A stretch of DNA of 64,000 nucleotides from Sphingomonas sp. PsM26 (GTDB lineage: Bacteria; Pseudomonadota; Alphaproteobacteria; Sphingomonadales; Sphingomonadaceae), in contig JARUXA010000021.1 of NCBI GenBank assembly GCA_030433805.1, forward strand, positions 20,938-84,937. The letters are read 5' to 3'. Below, one piece after another: positions 50,286-59,258 of the stretch. A program made the position numbers and the translations under genes. The notes under the pieces were generated by a model. It did no database searches. It saw nothing but the letters and a program-made list of their open reading frames with translations, and was not told the DNA's origin. The first letter of the stretch is position 1. Each line of letters begins with the position of its first letter.

Positions 50286-50960
50286 ATGACAGCCCCAATC
50301 TCTCCCGCCCGCCTCGCGCTGTTCGATTGCGACGGCACGCTGGTCGACAGCCAGGACAATATCTGCCGATCGGTCGAGGAAGCCTTCGCCGGCGTCGGCC
50401 TCGTCGCGCCGGACCGCACCGCCATCCGCCGGATCGTCGGGCTGAGCCTCGTCGAAGCGATGGAAATGCTGCTGCCCGACGCCGAGGCGAAGCTCCACCA
50501 GGCCTTGGCCGACGATTACAAGGCGGCGTTCTTCCGGATGCGGACCTCGGGCGCGATGAGTGCGGAACCGCTGTATGATGGCATCCTCGATGTGCTCGAT
50601 CATCTCGCGGCGGACGGCTGGATGCTGGGCGTCGCGACCGGCAAGTCCGATCGCGGGCTTGCGCATATCTTGGCGCATCACGGGATCGCTGCGCATTTCA
50701 TCACGCTGCAGACCGCCGACCGCCACCCGTCCAAGCCGCATCCCTCAATGATCGAGACGGCCATAGCCGATGCAGGCGCGACTCCGGAGACGACCGTGAT
50801 GATCGGCGACACGAGTTACGACATGCTGATGGCCCGCGCCGCGGGGACGCGTGCGCTGGGTGTCGCCTGGGGCTACCACCCCGCCGATGAACTGACCGCA
50901 GCGGGTGCCCATGCGGTCGCGGACACGGTGCGATCTCTGACCGCGCTGATGGAGAAATGA
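50286..50960 (+). CDS. HAD-family hydrolase, phosphoglycolate phosphatase-like
   Basis: A 224-aa phosphatase-like protein with catalytic motif LALFDCDGTLVDSQDN (nucleophile Asp in DCDGT), motif II GVATGKSDRG, and MIGDTSYDMLMARAAG. Substrate unknown; Gph-like by motif. Followed with ATGA-type overlaps by a small membrane protein and an ATP12-type gene, a common alphaproteobacterial order. Confidence 0.9.
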   Translation: MTAPISPARLALFDCDGTLVDSQDNICRSVEEAFAGVGLVAPDRTAIRRIVGLSLVEAMEMLLPDAEAKLHQALADDYKAAFFRMRTSGAMSAEPLYDGILDVLDHLAADGWMLGVATGKSDRGLAHILAHHGIAAHFITLQTADRHPSKPHPSMIETAIADAGATPETTVMIGDTSYDMLMARAAGTRALGVAWGYHPADELTAAGAHAVADTVRSLTALMEK

Positions 50961-51181
50961 TGAGCGATCCCGACACGACCGCGCGCAACCGCTATTTCTT
51001 GATGGCAGGCTCGCGCCTGCTCGGCGTGGCGGGCGCGCTGCTCGGGCTGCTCCTGATCGCGCGCGGCGATGCGACCGAGCCCAAGGCGGTTGGCACCGCG
51101 CTGGTGATTTCCGCGCTGCTGCTGATCGCGATCGTTCCGCGTGCGCTCGCGCGGCGCTGGCGGACGCCGCCGCAGCCATGA
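50957..51181 (+). CDS. Small two-span membrane protein
   Basis: A 74-aa protein with two hydrophobic segments (LLGVAGALLGLLLIARG and AVGTALVISALLLIAIVP) and a basic C-terminus. Overlaps both neighbours by 4 nt (ATGA), which supports expression. Family not recognised; often annotated as hypothetical next to the ATP12 gene. Confidence 0.75.
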   Translation: MMSDPDTTARNRYFLMAGSRLLGVAGALLGLLLIARGDATEPKAVGTALVISALLLIAIVPRALARRWRTPPQP

Positions 51182-51870
51182 AGCGGTTCTGGAAAACGGT
51201 CGTCATCGACGACCAGCGCGGCATCCGGCTCGACGATCGCCCGGTCCGCACGCCGGGGCGAGTCGTGCTCGCACTGCCGACCGATGCGCTGGCGCAGGGG
51301 GTTGCCGACGAATGGCGTGCGATCGGCGAGGGCGAGGAGATCGACCCGCGCGCGATGCCGCTGACCGGTCTGTCAAACGCCGCGATCGACCGGGTCGGTG
51401 CCGATCGGGCGCTGTTTGCCGCAGGCTTGGCGCAATATGGCGAAAGCGATCTGCTCTGCTACCGCGCCGATTCCCCCGACGATCTGGTCGCGCGACAGGC
51501 GGCAGCGTGGGATCCGCTGCTCGACTGGGCGCGGACGCGGTATGACGTGCATATCGAAGTCGCGACGGGGATCCTGCATCGCTCGCAGCCGGACCAGACG
51601 CTGGCCCGCCTAAGCGATGCAATTGCGGCACGCGATGCGTTCGAACTGGCGGCCTTGTCGCCGGTCGTCACCATCGGGGGTTCGCTGATCGCGGCACTGG
51701 CGCTCGCCGAACGCGCGGCGACGGCAGAACAGCTATGGGACGCGATCACGCTCGACGAGGAATATCAGGCCGAACGCTGGGGTCGCGATCCACTGGCCGA
51801 GGCTGGCATCGCCGCGCGGCGGCGCGATTTCGGTGCGGGTGTGCGGATGCTGGAGTTGCTGACAGGCTGA
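51178..51870 (+). CDS. ATP12-family F1-ATPase assembly chaperone
   Basis: A 230-aa protein of the ATP12 family, which assists F1 alpha-subunit assembly. The N-terminal RFWKTVVIDDQRGIRLDDRP (about 3-22), DLLCYRADSPDDLVARQAAAWDPLLDW and a late DEEYQAERWGRDPLAEA are typical. It is the last gene in its run. Confidence 0.93.
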   Translation: MKRFWKTVVIDDQRGIRLDDRPVRTPGRVVLALPTDALAQGVADEWRAIGEGEEIDPRAMPLTGLSNAAIDRVGADRALFAAGLAQYGESDLLCYRADSPDDLVARQAAAWDPLLDWARTRYDVHIEVATGILHRSQPDQTLARLSDAIAARDAFELAALSPVVTIGGSLIAALALAERAATAEQLWDAITLDEEYQAERWGRDPLAEAGIAARRRDFGAGVRMLELLTG

Positions 51871-51891
51871 TTGCGCTGCGTCCTGCCCCCA

Positions 51892-51985
51892 CCGTCATCC
51901 CCGCGGAGGCGGGGATCCATACTGGCTGACGGCGCAGTACACGACGGACGGCGCTAATGGATTCCCGCCTACGCGGGAATGACGG
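51892..51985. repeat. 94-bp palindromic element (family D)
   Basis: 29-bp arms (51892-51920 and 51957-51985; cores GTCATCCCCGCGGAGGCGGG and ATTCCCGCCTACGCGGGAAT) around a 36-bp centre, between convergent genes. Arms differ slightly. Resembles the REP-like GTCATTCCCGC repeats common in alphaproteobacteria. Confidence 0.9.
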
Positions 51986-52020
51986 CACGGGGAAAGGAAA
52001 CACCAAACCCCAACCGGTGC

Positions 52021-52677
52021 TTACTTCTCGGGCAACCGCCGAATGAACCCGATCATCCCGCGCTGGCGTGAGCGCTTCAGGCGTTCAGCGGTCAGGATCG
52101 TCTGGACGCACTCGTAACAGTCATCCAGATCATCGTTGACCAGCACATAATCATAGCCGTCCCAGTGGCTCACCTCGGCGAGCGCACGGTCCATGCGGCG
52201 GTCGATGACCTCCTGCGAATCGGTAGCGCGCTTCTCAAGGCGGTCGCGGAGCGTCTTCAACCCCGGCGGCAGGATGAAAACGCGCACCACATCGCCGCCC
52301 GCGAGCTGGAACAATTGCTGCGCGCCCTGCCAGTCGATGTCGAACAGAATGTCCTGTCCGTGTTCAAGATCCTTGAAGACCGTGTCGCGCGGCGTGCCGT
52401 AGCGTTCATCGAACACGCGCGCCCACTCGAGGAACTGGTCATCTTCCGCCATATTACGGAAGGTTTCCTTGTCGACGAAGTGATAGTCGCGTCCCTCGAC
52501 TTCGCCCTTTCGCATCGGGCGAGTCGTATAGGACACCGACATCTTGAGCTTGTTACGCTCTTCCTTCAGCAGGCGATTGGCGATCGTCGACTTGCCCGCG
52601 CCCGAAGGCGAGGACAGGACGAACATCAATCCGCGGCGTTTGAAGTTCTTGGGCTGGGAGGAACGATGGTCGGGCAT
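52021..52677 (-). CDS. gmk: Guanylate kinase
   Basis: Phosphorylates GMP to GDP. The 218-aa protein has P-loop VLSSPSGAGKSTIANRL, the GMP-binding SVSYTTRPMRKGEVEGRDYHF and ILFDIDWQGAQQL. It lies convergent to the ATP12-type gene. Confidence 0.97.
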   Translation of the reverse strand: MPDHRSSQPKNFKRRGLMFVLSSPSGAGKSTIANRLLKEERNKLKMSVSYTTRPMRKGEVEGRDYHFVDKETFRNMAEDDQFLEWARVFDERYGTPRDTVFKDLEHGQDILFDIDWQGAQQLFQLAGGDVVRVFILPPGLKTLRDRLEKRATDSQEVIDRRMDRALAEVSHWDGYDYVLVNDDLDDCYECVQTILTAERLKRSRQRGMIGFIRRLPEK

Positions 52678-52723
52678 GGCCGCTAGTGGCGCGCACGCCG
52701 GGAAGCGTCAACCCATGGGTCGC

Positions 52724-52948
52724 TCAGCGACGAACGGGCTCGTCCGTGCCGAACACTTCGTCCTTGAGCTTGCCGATACCGCGCAACACGAACCAGCCGG
52801 TCGCGAAGGTCAGCGCGAGCGGGATCACCGCGGTGACGATCTTGGCTGCGATCGCGCCGCCGATCGCGCCGTCGAGGTTGCTGTCGTCGCCGTCGGAACT
52901 GTCGATGGCCGCGCCGATGGCTGCGCCGATAAGGGTCGTTACGCTCAT
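52724..52948 (-). CDS. Small membrane protein, glycine/alanine-rich
   Basis: A 74-aa protein with an N-terminal TLIGAAIGAAIDSSDGDDSN stretch and a membrane segment (TAVIPLALTFATGWFVLRGIG) before an acidic C-terminus. A strong AAAGGAGATC ribosome site precedes ATG 52948. Family not recognised. Confidence 0.7.
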   Translation of the reverse strand: MSVTTLIGAAIGAAIDSSDGDDSNLDGAIGGAIAAKIVTAVIPLALTFATGWFVLRGIGKLKDEVFGTDEPVRR

Positions 52949-53015
52949 GATGATCTCCTTTGGTGCTACGTAGCGCGCGGGCGATGAGATGGTTCCCCGC
53001 CCGCGCCCGCCTGCG

Positions 53016-54401
53016 TCACACCATGGTTTCGGGCCGCACCAGCCGGTCGAACGTCGCATCGTCGACCAATCCAAGCGCGTGCCCCGCCTCGCGGAGCGTC
53101 AGGCCCTCGTGGTGCGCATGCTTGGCGATCTTGGCGGCATTGTCGTAGCCGATCTCGGGGGCGAGCGCGGTGACGAGCATCAACGAGCGATCGACCAGTT
53201 CGGCGATTCGCGTCTCGTCGGGTTCGATCCCCACGACGCAGCGCTCCGCGAAGCTTTCCATGCCGACCGCGAGCAGGTCGATCGAGCGGAGCAGCGCCGC
53301 GCCGAGCATCGGCTTGAAGACATTGAGTTCGAGATGCCCCTGCAGCCCGCCGATCGTGATTGCCTGATGGTTGCCAATGACCTGCGCGGCGACCATCGTC
53401 AGCATCTCGCACTGGGTCGGATTGACCTTGCCGGGCATGATCGAGCTGCCCGGCTCATTCTCCGGCAGGTGCAATTCGCCCAGCCCCGAGCGCGGGCCGG
53501 AGCCCAGCAGGCGGATATCGTTGGCGATCTTGGTCAGCGCGACCGCCAGCGTGTTGAGCGTGCCCGACAGCTGGACGATCGGGTCGTTCGACGCCAGCGC
53601 CTCGAAGGCGTTCTCGGCGGGATAGAACGGCAGGCCGGTAATCGTGGCGATCGTCGCACAAACGGCGGTCGCAAAGCCCTCGGGCGCGTTGAGGCCGGTG
53701 CCGACCGCGGTGCCACCTTGCGCCAGCCGGTTGGTGCCGTGGGTGACGGCAGGCTCGATCCGGCGGCGGCAGCGGTATAACTGATTGGCGTAGCCCGAAA
53801 ATTCCTGGCCGAGCGTGATCGGGGTGGCGTCCTGGAGATGCGTCCGGCCGATCTTGACGATCCCGCTCCACGCGCTTGCCTTGGCGTCCAGCGCGGTCTG
53901 CAACCGGTCCAATGCGGGAAACAGCCGCTCGACCACGCCGATCGACGCGGCGATATGCAGAGCGGTCGGGAAACTGTCGTTCGAGGACTGGCTTTTATTG
54001 ACGTGATCGTTCGGGTGGACCGGCGTTTTGCCGCCGCGCGTGCCCGTTAACTGCTCGTTTGCGCGCCCCGCGATCACCTCGTTGAGGTTCATGTTGGTCT
54101 GCGTGCCCGATCCGGTCTGCCAGATCACCAGCGGGAACTGGTCGTCGAGCTTGCCCGCCGCGACCTCCGCCGCCGCCGCGTCGATCGCGTCGGCGATGGC
54201 GCCGTCGAGGCCGTGGTCGCGGTTGACCCGCGCGGCCGCCTGTTTGACGATCGCCACCGCATGAACGATCGCGAGCGGCATCCGCTCTGTCGCGGGGAAG
54301 GGGAAATTCTCGATCGAGCGCTGGGTCTGCGCACCCCAATAGGCGCTTGCCGGAACCTCGACGGGGCCGAGCGAATCGGTTTCGGTGCGGGTGTCGTTCA
54401 T
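53016..54401 (-). CDS. fumC: Class II fumarate hydratase
   Basis: TCA-cycle enzyme interconverting fumarate and malate. The 461-aa protein has the superfamily signature GSSIMPGKVNPTQ, NDHVNKSQSSNDSFPTALH and GRTHLQDATPITLGQEFSG. Typical length. Close downstream of sspB on the same strand. Confidence 0.97.
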   Translation of the reverse strand: MNDTRTETDSLGPVEVPASAYWGAQTQRSIENFPFPATERMPLAIVHAVAIVKQAAARVNRDHGLDGAIADAIDAAAAEVAAGKLDDQFPLVIWQTGSGTQTNMNLNEVIAGRANEQLTGTRGGKTPVHPNDHVNKSQSSNDSFPTALHIAASIGVVERLFPALDRLQTALDAKASAWSGIVKIGRTHLQDATPITLGQEFSGYANQLYRCRRRIEPAVTHGTNRLAQGGTAVGTGLNAPEGFATAVCATIATITGLPFYPAENAFEALASNDPIVQLSGTLNTLAVALTKIANDIRLLGSGPRSGLGELHLPENEPGSSIMPGKVNPTQCEMLTMVAAQVIGNHQAITIGGLQGHLELNVFKPMLGAALLRSIDLLAVGMESFAERCVVGIEPDETRIAELVDRSLMLVTALAPEIGYDNAAKIAKHAHHEGLTLREAGHALGLVDDATFDRLVRPETMV

Positions 54402-54447
54402 CGCCAGTCTCCAACGCCCCCGCTCCCATCAGCGGGGACCGGACGGC

Positions 54448-54930
54448 TCATTTCTTCCGTTTGAAATCAACGGCGACGACGTTCGATCCGTCTTCGATCG
54501 GAGTCGCGGTCGGGCCGTCATTCTCGGCTTCCTCATGCGGCTCGGGACCTTCGGGACCTTCCGCAGCCTGGAAACGCAGCTCGAAATTGACCGCGGGATC
54601 GTGGAAACCGGTGATCGCCGAATAGGGAATGACCAGCTTGGACGGCACCTGGTTGAAGCTCAAGCCCACCGAGAATTTGGTGTCGTCGACCAGCAGATCC
54701 CAATAGCGGTTCTGCATGACGATCGTCATCTCGTCGGGGAAGCGCTCCATCAGCCGGGTCGGAATGTCGACACCCGGTGCCTGCGTCTTGAAGGTGATGT
54801 AGAAATGATGCTCGCCGGGCAAGCCGCCGCTTTCCGCGACCGAACCGAGAACACGGCCGACCACGGCACGCAGCGCTTCCTGGACGATATCGTCGTAGGG
54901 AATCAGGCTATCGGGAAGACCATCACTCAT
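54448..54930 (-). CDS. sspB: SspB-like ClpXP adaptor (ClpXP protease specificity-enhancing factor)
   Basis: A 160-aa protein resembling alphaproteobacterial SspB, which delivers ssrA-tagged and other substrates to ClpXP. Core: YITFKTQAPGVDIPTRLMERFPDEMTIVMQ (about 44-73) and FSVGLSFNQVPSKLVIPYSAITGFHDP; the C-terminal acidic linker ends with VVAVDFKRKK, the ClpX-binding tail type. Start at ATG 54930. Confidence 0.9.
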   Translation of the reverse strand: MSDGLPDSLIPYDDIVQEALRAVVGRVLGSVAESGGLPGEHHFYITFKTQAPGVDIPTRLMERFPDEMTIVMQNRYWDLLVDDTKFSVGLSFNQVPSKLVIPYSAITGFHDPAVNFELRFQAAEGPEGPEPHEEAENDGPTATPIEDGSNVVAVDFKRKK

Positions 54931-55001
54931 GCGCCCTTGGGTAGCGCCCTTTGGTCCCCGGTCAAGATTGCACGGGTGCAAAGAAGCGTTATGGGAAGGC
55001 C

Positions 55002-55589
55002 ATGCGCATCGCCACCATCAGCCGCCGTACCAGCGAAACCTCGATCGACGTCACCGTCAATCTCGACGGGACCGGGCGTTACACCGTCTCGACCGGGGTC
55101 GGGTTTTTCGACCACATGCTCGAGCAACTCTCGCGCCATTCGTTGATCGACATGGATATCAAGACCGTCGGCGACCTGCACATCGACCAGCATCATACGG
55201 TCGAGGACACGGGGCTCGCGATCGGCGAAGCGGTGCTGAAGGCATTGGGCGAAAAGCGCGGGATCCGCCGCTATGCCGATGCGCTGTCGCCGATGGACGA
55301 GACGCTGACTCGCGTGGCGATCGATATTTCGGGGCGCCCGTATCTGGTGTGGAAGACCGAATTCTCGCAGAAGCGGCTGGGGGAGATGGACACCGAGATG
55401 TTCGAGCATTTCTTCCACTCTTTTGCGCAGACTTCGGGCGTTACGCTGCACATTGAGACGCTTTACGGCAGCAATAACCACCATATTGCCGAGGCTGCGT
55501 TCAAGGGTGTCGCGCGCGCGCTTCGCGAAGCGGTCGAGATCGACCCGCGCAAGGCCGATGCAATCCCGAGCACCAAGGGGACACTCTGA
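55002..55589 (+). CDS. hisB: Imidazoleglycerol-phosphate dehydratase
   Basis: Histidine pathway enzyme; 195 aa. Metal-binding His motifs: GFFDHMLEQLSRHS, DLHIDQHHTVEDTG and HIETLYGSNNHHIAEAAFK. Monofunctional form as in most alphaproteobacteria. First gene of a his run hisB-(YciI)-hisH-hisA-hisF-hisE. Confidence 0.97.
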   Translation: MRIATISRRTSETSIDVTVNLDGTGRYTVSTGVGFFDHMLEQLSRHSLIDMDIKTVGDLHIDQHHTVEDTGLAIGEAVLKALGEKRGIRRYADALSPMDETLTRVAIDISGRPYLVWKTEFSQKRLGEMDTEMFEHFFHSFAQTSGVTLHIETLYGSNNHHIAEAAFKGVARALREAVEIDPRKADAIPSTKGTL

Positions 55590-55590
55590 C

Positions 55591-55905
55591 ATGGCCGCTT
55601 CGTTTCGTGCCGAGGGGCCGCTGTGCCTGATCATCGTTGAATACGGCCCGTCGATCGAGGCGATCGATGCGCAGTTGAAGGATCATGTCGCCTGGCTTGA
55701 AAAAGGGTTCGCCGAGGGCGTGTTCCTCGTCGCCGGACGGCAGGATCCGCGCACCGGCGGCGTGATCGTCACGCGCGGTCGCAAGGCCGAGGCGGAGGCG
55801 CTCGCCGCGACCGATCCGTTCATCACCAGCGGCGTCGCGACCGCGCGAGTCATCCAGTTCAACGCGAGCTTCGCCGCGCCCGAGATCGCGGCGCTGCTGG
55901 CATGA
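55591..55905 (+). CDS. YciI-family protein within the his operon
   Basis: A 104-aa protein with the YciI/DGPF-like ferredoxin fold pattern (LIIVEYGPSIEAIDAQLKDH, GVFLVAGRQDPRTGGVIVTRG, DPFITSGVATARVIQFN). The conserved His and Asp of the family are in KDHVAWLE and ATDPF. Starts 2 nt after hisB and overlaps hisH by 4 nt, so it is cotranscribed; a direct link to histidine synthesis is unproven. Confidence 0.88.
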   Translation: MAASFRAEGPLCLIIVEYGPSIEAIDAQLKDHVAWLEKGFAEGVFLVAGRQDPRTGGVIVTRGRKAEAEALAATDPFITSGVATARVIQFNASFAAPEIAALLA

Positions 55906-56507
55906 CGCTTGCGCTGATCGATTATGGCGCGGGCAACCTCCATTCGGTCGCCAATGCGCTCAAGGCAGCGGGCAGCAGCGACATCCTGATCACCGCCGAT
56001 GCGGACGCGGTCACCAAGGCCGACCGGATCGTGCTGCCGGGCGTCGGTGCTTTCGCCGCCTGCGCTGCCGCCTTGCGCGCGGTGCCGGGAATGGTCGAAG
56101 CGCTCGAACAGCGCGTGCGCGGCGACGGGGTCCCGTTCCTCGGGATTTGCGTCGGGATGCAGTTGATGGCGGAGACGGGCGAGGAACATGGCACGCACGC
56201 CGGACTTGGCTGGGTCCACGGGACAGTTCGCCACCTGACCCCCGACGATGCGACCGCCAAGGTGCCGCACATGGGCTGGAACGACGTGGTGCCGAGCCGC
56301 GATCATCCGCTGATCGTGCCGGGGGAAGCGTATTTCCTCCATTCTTATGCCTATGAGGGCGCGGACGTGATCGCGGGCACGAACCATGCCGGGCCGGTCA
56401 CCGCGGCGATCGGACGCGACAATATGCTTGGCGTCCAGTTCCATCCCGAAAAGAGCCAGCGTTATGGGCTCGATTTTCTCACCCGCTTCTTGAGCTGGAA
56501 ACCATGA
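55902..56507 (+). CDS. hisH: Imidazole glycerol phosphate synthase, glutaminase subunit
   Basis: Supplies ammonia to HisF. The 201-aa class I glutamine amidotransferase has the nucleophile motif FLGICVGMQLM (Cys about 85) and the catalytic His-Glu in QFHPEKSQRYG. ATGA overlap with hisA. Confidence 0.97.
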   Translation: MTLALIDYGAGNLHSVANALKAAGSSDILITADADAVTKADRIVLPGVGAFAACAAALRAVPGMVEALEQRVRGDGVPFLGICVGMQLMAETGEEHGTHAGLGWVHGTVRHLTPDDATAKVPHMGWNDVVPSRDHPLIVPGEAYFLHSYAYEGADVIAGTNHAGPVTAAIGRDNMLGVQFHPEKSQRYGLDFLTRFLSWKP

Positions 56508-57238
56508 GCCTGATCGTTTTCCCCGCCATCGACCTCAAGGGCGGCCAGGTCGTCCGCCTCGCCGAGGGCGATATGGACCGCGCGACCGTCTATGGTGATG
56601 ATCCCGCCGCGCAGGCGATGCTGTTCGCGCAGGCGGGCGCGGAGCATCTGCACGTCGTCGATCTCGACGGCGCGTTCGCGGGGGAATCGGTCAATGGCGA
56701 GGCGGTGCGCGCCATCGTTTCGCAATTTCCGGGGCATGTGCAGCTTGGCGGCGGGATTCGCGACCGTGCTGGGATCGAGCGGTGGTTCGATCTTGGCGTG
56801 TCTCGGGTCGTGATCGGCACGGCGGCGCTCGAGAACCCCGAACTGGTGCGTGAGGCTGCGCGTGATTTTCCGGGCGGGATCGTCGTCGCGGTTGATGCGC
56901 GCGACGGGTTCGTCGCGACCAAGGGCTGGGCGGATGTCTCGACGGTCGAGGTGATCGACATGGCGCGCCGGTTCGAGGATGCGGGCGTTGCGGCGCTGCT
57001 CTTCACCGATGTCGGGCGCGACGGGATGCTCAAGGGATGCAACGTCGAGGCGACGGTCGATCTGGCGCGGGCTGTGCGGATTCCGGTGATCGCGAGTGGC
57101 GGGGTCAAGGGGATCGCGGAGATTCACGTGCTGGCTTTGCATAACCGTGATGGGGTGGAGGGCGTGATTACGGGCCGCGCGTTGTATGACGGTCGGCTGG
57201 ATCTGGCCGCGGCGCTGGCTGTGGCGGGGGCGGCGTGA
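56504..57238 (+). CDS. hisA: HisA isomerase (ProFAR isomerase)
   Basis: Isomerises ProFAR to PRFAR. The 244-aa TIM-barrel protein begins VFPAIDLKGGQVVRL and has LHVVDLDGAFAG, LGGGIRDRA and IASGGVKGIAEIHVL. Followed by a 247-bp gap, almost all repeats, before hisF. Confidence 0.97.
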   Translation: MSLIVFPAIDLKGGQVVRLAEGDMDRATVYGDDPAAQAMLFAQAGAEHLHVVDLDGAFAGESVNGEAVRAIVSQFPGHVQLGGGIRDRAGIERWFDLGVSRVVIGTAALENPELVREAARDFPGGIVVAVDARDGFVATKGWADVSTVEVIDMARRFEDAGVAALLFTDVGRDGMLKGCNVEATVDLARAVRIPVIASGGVKGIAEIHVLALHNRDGVEGVITGRALYDGRLDLAAALAVAGAA

Positions 57239-57254
57239 GTATTGCTACGCTTCT

Positions 57255-57416
57255 CCCTCTCCCCGCTTGCGGGGAGAGGGTCGGGGAGAGGGGCAGTATC
57301 GGGCGCAGCGTTGCTGGTCTGCCCCACCCCAACCCCTCCCCTGAAGGGGAGGGGCTTTTTAGTGCGCGCAATACACTCATCCCCCTCCCCTTCAGGGGAG
57401 GGGCTAGGGGTGGGGC
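57255..57416. repeat. Composite palindromic repeats in the hisA-hisF gap
   Basis: 57255-57280 is a perfect 12-bp-arm palindrome (CCCTCTCCCCGC-TT-complement) followed by TCGGGGAGAGG. 57321-57357 and 57382-57416 are the two family B arms (CCCCTCCCC type), here in the reverse order compared with the 108-bp copies. The gap therefore looks like two adjacent or rearranged elements. Confidence 0.85.
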
Positions 57417-57485
57417 TGTGTCTCACCGAGAGCACAGCTTGCAAGGCTCGCGAACCCCGTCTTTGAAAGCAAAAGGCTTTTCAGC

Positions 57486-58256
57486 ATGACCGTCCGCGCG
57501 CGCGTCATCCCCTGCCTCGATGTCGCGAACGGGCGCGTCGTCAAGGGCGTCAATTTCGTCGAACTGCGCGATGCCGGCGACCCCGTCGAACAGGCACGCG
57601 CTTATGATGCGGCGGGAGCGGACGAGCTTTGCTTCCTCGATATTACCGCAAGCCATGAGGCGCGCGGCACGATCCTCGACGTCGTGCGCCGCACCGCCGA
57701 GGTATGCTTCATGCCGCTGACCGTCGGCGGCGGGGTCGGATCGGTCGCGGATGCGCGCGCCTTGCTGCTTGCGGGCGCGGACAAGGTCGCGGTCAACAGC
57801 GCGGCGGTCGCGCGGCCCGAACTGGTCGGCGACATGGCGGACCGTTTCGGCAGCCAGTGCGTCGTCGCCTCGGTCGATGCGCGGCGCGTTGCGGATGGCT
57901 GGGAAGTCTTCACGCATGGCGGCCGGCGCGCGACCGGGATCGACGCGGTCGCGCACGCGCTGCGGCTGGCGGAGCTGGGCGCGGGCGAATTGCTCGTCAC
58001 CTCGATGGACCGTGACGGGACGCGCGGCGGCTATGATCTCGAGCTGATTCGCACGATCGCGGACCAGGTCCGTGTGCCGGTCGTCGCGAGCGGCGGCGTC
58101 GGCGGGCTGGGTGACTTGGTTGCCGGGATCGTCGAGGGACATGCCAGCGCGGTGCTTGCGGCGTCGATCTTCCATTTCGGCGAAGCGAGCATTGCCGACG
58201 CGCACGCTGCGCTCGCGGCGGCGGGGATTCCCGTTCGACGGCCGGTGGCGACATGA
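57486..58256 (+). CDS. hisF: Imidazole glycerol phosphate synthase, cyclase subunit
   Basis: Makes imidazole glycerol phosphate and AICAR with HisH. The 256-aa TIM barrel begins ARVIPCLDVANGRVVKGVNF and has DLELIRTIADQVRVPVVASGG. ATGA overlap with a 56-aa ORF. Confidence 0.97.
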   Translation: MTVRARVIPCLDVANGRVVKGVNFVELRDAGDPVEQARAYDAAGADELCFLDITASHEARGTILDVVRRTAEVCFMPLTVGGGVGSVADARALLLAGADKVAVNSAAVARPELVGDMADRFGSQCVVASVDARRVADGWEVFTHGGRRATGIDAVAHALRLAELGAGELLVTSMDRDGTRGGYDLELIRTIADQVRVPVVASGGVGGLGDLVAGIVEGHASAVLAASIFHFGEASIADAHAALAAAGIPVRRPVAT

Positions 58257-58423
58257 GCGCAGGATTGATCCCCCAGGCCCTCGCCACTCCAATCGGCGGC
58301 GTACCTCCGCAGTCCGGCCTCACGCCGATCGAACTCGCGCTGCTCGTTGCCGCGGCGTTCGGTGTGTTCCTCATCCGCCGCGCGTTGCGCGAACGCTTCC
58401 TGAAGCGCCCACCCAAGGATTGA
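58253..58423 (+). CDS. 56-aa small membrane protein between hisF and hisE
   Basis: Starts in an ATGA overlap with hisF. One membrane segment (TPIELALLVAAAFGVFLI) is followed by a basic tail RRALRERFLKRPPKD; the N-terminal 25 residues are Pro/Gly-rich. Family not recognised. Coupling to hisF and clean composition support a real gene. Confidence 0.6.
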   Translation: MSAGLIPQALATPIGGVPPQSGLTPIELALLVAAAFGVFLIRRALRERFLKRPPKD

Positions 58424-58455
58424 CGCGCGCGCGCGGTTGCGCCAGCCCCGATCCC

Positions 58456-58779
58456 ATGGCCGACGATATCCTCGACACGCTCGCCGCGACGATTCTTGCC
58501 CGCAAGGATGCCGACCCCGCGACCTCCTACACCGCCAAATTGTTCGGCAAGGGCCGCCGCAAGATCGCGCAAAAGGTCGGCGAGGAAGCGGTCGAGACCG
58601 TGATCGCTGCGCTGACCGAGGATAAATCGGCGCTGATCGGTGAAGCGACCGATCTGGTCTTTCACCTGCTCGTGCTGCTCGCGGATTGCGACGTGACGCT
58701 GGACGATATCCGCGCCGAGATCGCGCGGCGCGAAGGCGTGTCGGGGATCGACGAAAAGGCCGCGCGCAAGAAGCATTGA
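58456..58779 (+). CDS. hisE: Phosphoribosyl-ATP pyrophosphatase
   Basis: Second step of histidine synthesis. The 107-aa MazG-fold protein has the family core SYTAKLFGKGRRKIAQKVGE and EEAVETVIAAL followed by LVFHLLVLLADCDVTLDDI. Stand-alone HisE as usual in alphaproteobacteria. Confidence 0.96.
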   Translation: MADDILDTLAATILARKDADPATSYTAKLFGKGRRKIAQKVGEEAVETVIAALTEDKSALIGEATDLVFHLLVLLADCDVTLDDIRAEIARREGVSGIDEKAARKKH

Positions 58780-58791
58780 GAGGAAGCCCCC

Positions 58792-59169
58792 ATGCCCGTC
58801 GACGCCACCCTGCCCTATGACGACCAGAACGTCTTCGCCAAGATCCTGCGCGGAGAGATCCCGGCCAAGCGTTTGTACGAGGACGATTTCGCAATCGCCT
58901 TCCCCGACATCAACCCGCAAGCACCGACGCACATCCTGGTGATCCCCAAGGGCGCCTATGTTTCGTGGGACGATTTCAGCGCACGCGGCTCCGACGCGGA
59001 AATCGCAGGCTTCGTCCGCGCGGTCGGCACGGTCGCGCGCGATGCGGGGCTGGTCGCGCCGGGGTATCGGCTGCTCGCCAACGCCGGGACCGATTCGATG
59101 CAGGAAGTCCCGCATCTCCACGTGCATATCTTTGCCGGTCGCGCGCTCGGGCCGTTGCTCGCGCGCTAA
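58792..59169 (+). CDS. HIT-family (HINT-like) nucleotide-binding protein
   Basis: A 125-aa histidine-triad protein with FAKILRGEIPAKRLYEDD and the active-site motif VPHLHVHIFAGR. Probable purine nucleoside phosphoramidase; often found right after hisE in alphaproteobacteria. Confidence 0.95.
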   Translation: MPVDATLPYDDQNVFAKILRGEIPAKRLYEDDFAIAFPDINPQAPTHILVIPKGAYVSWDDFSARGSDAEIAGFVRAVGTVARDAGLVAPGYRLLANAGTDSMQEVPHLHVHIFAGRALGPLLAR

Positions 59170-59258
59170 GCCTCTTGCGCGAGGGTAATTTGCAGCTAGG
59201 CTCGCGCACAATCATTGCGCGGCGACAGACCGCGCACATCCCCAGGGGAAGTCACCGC

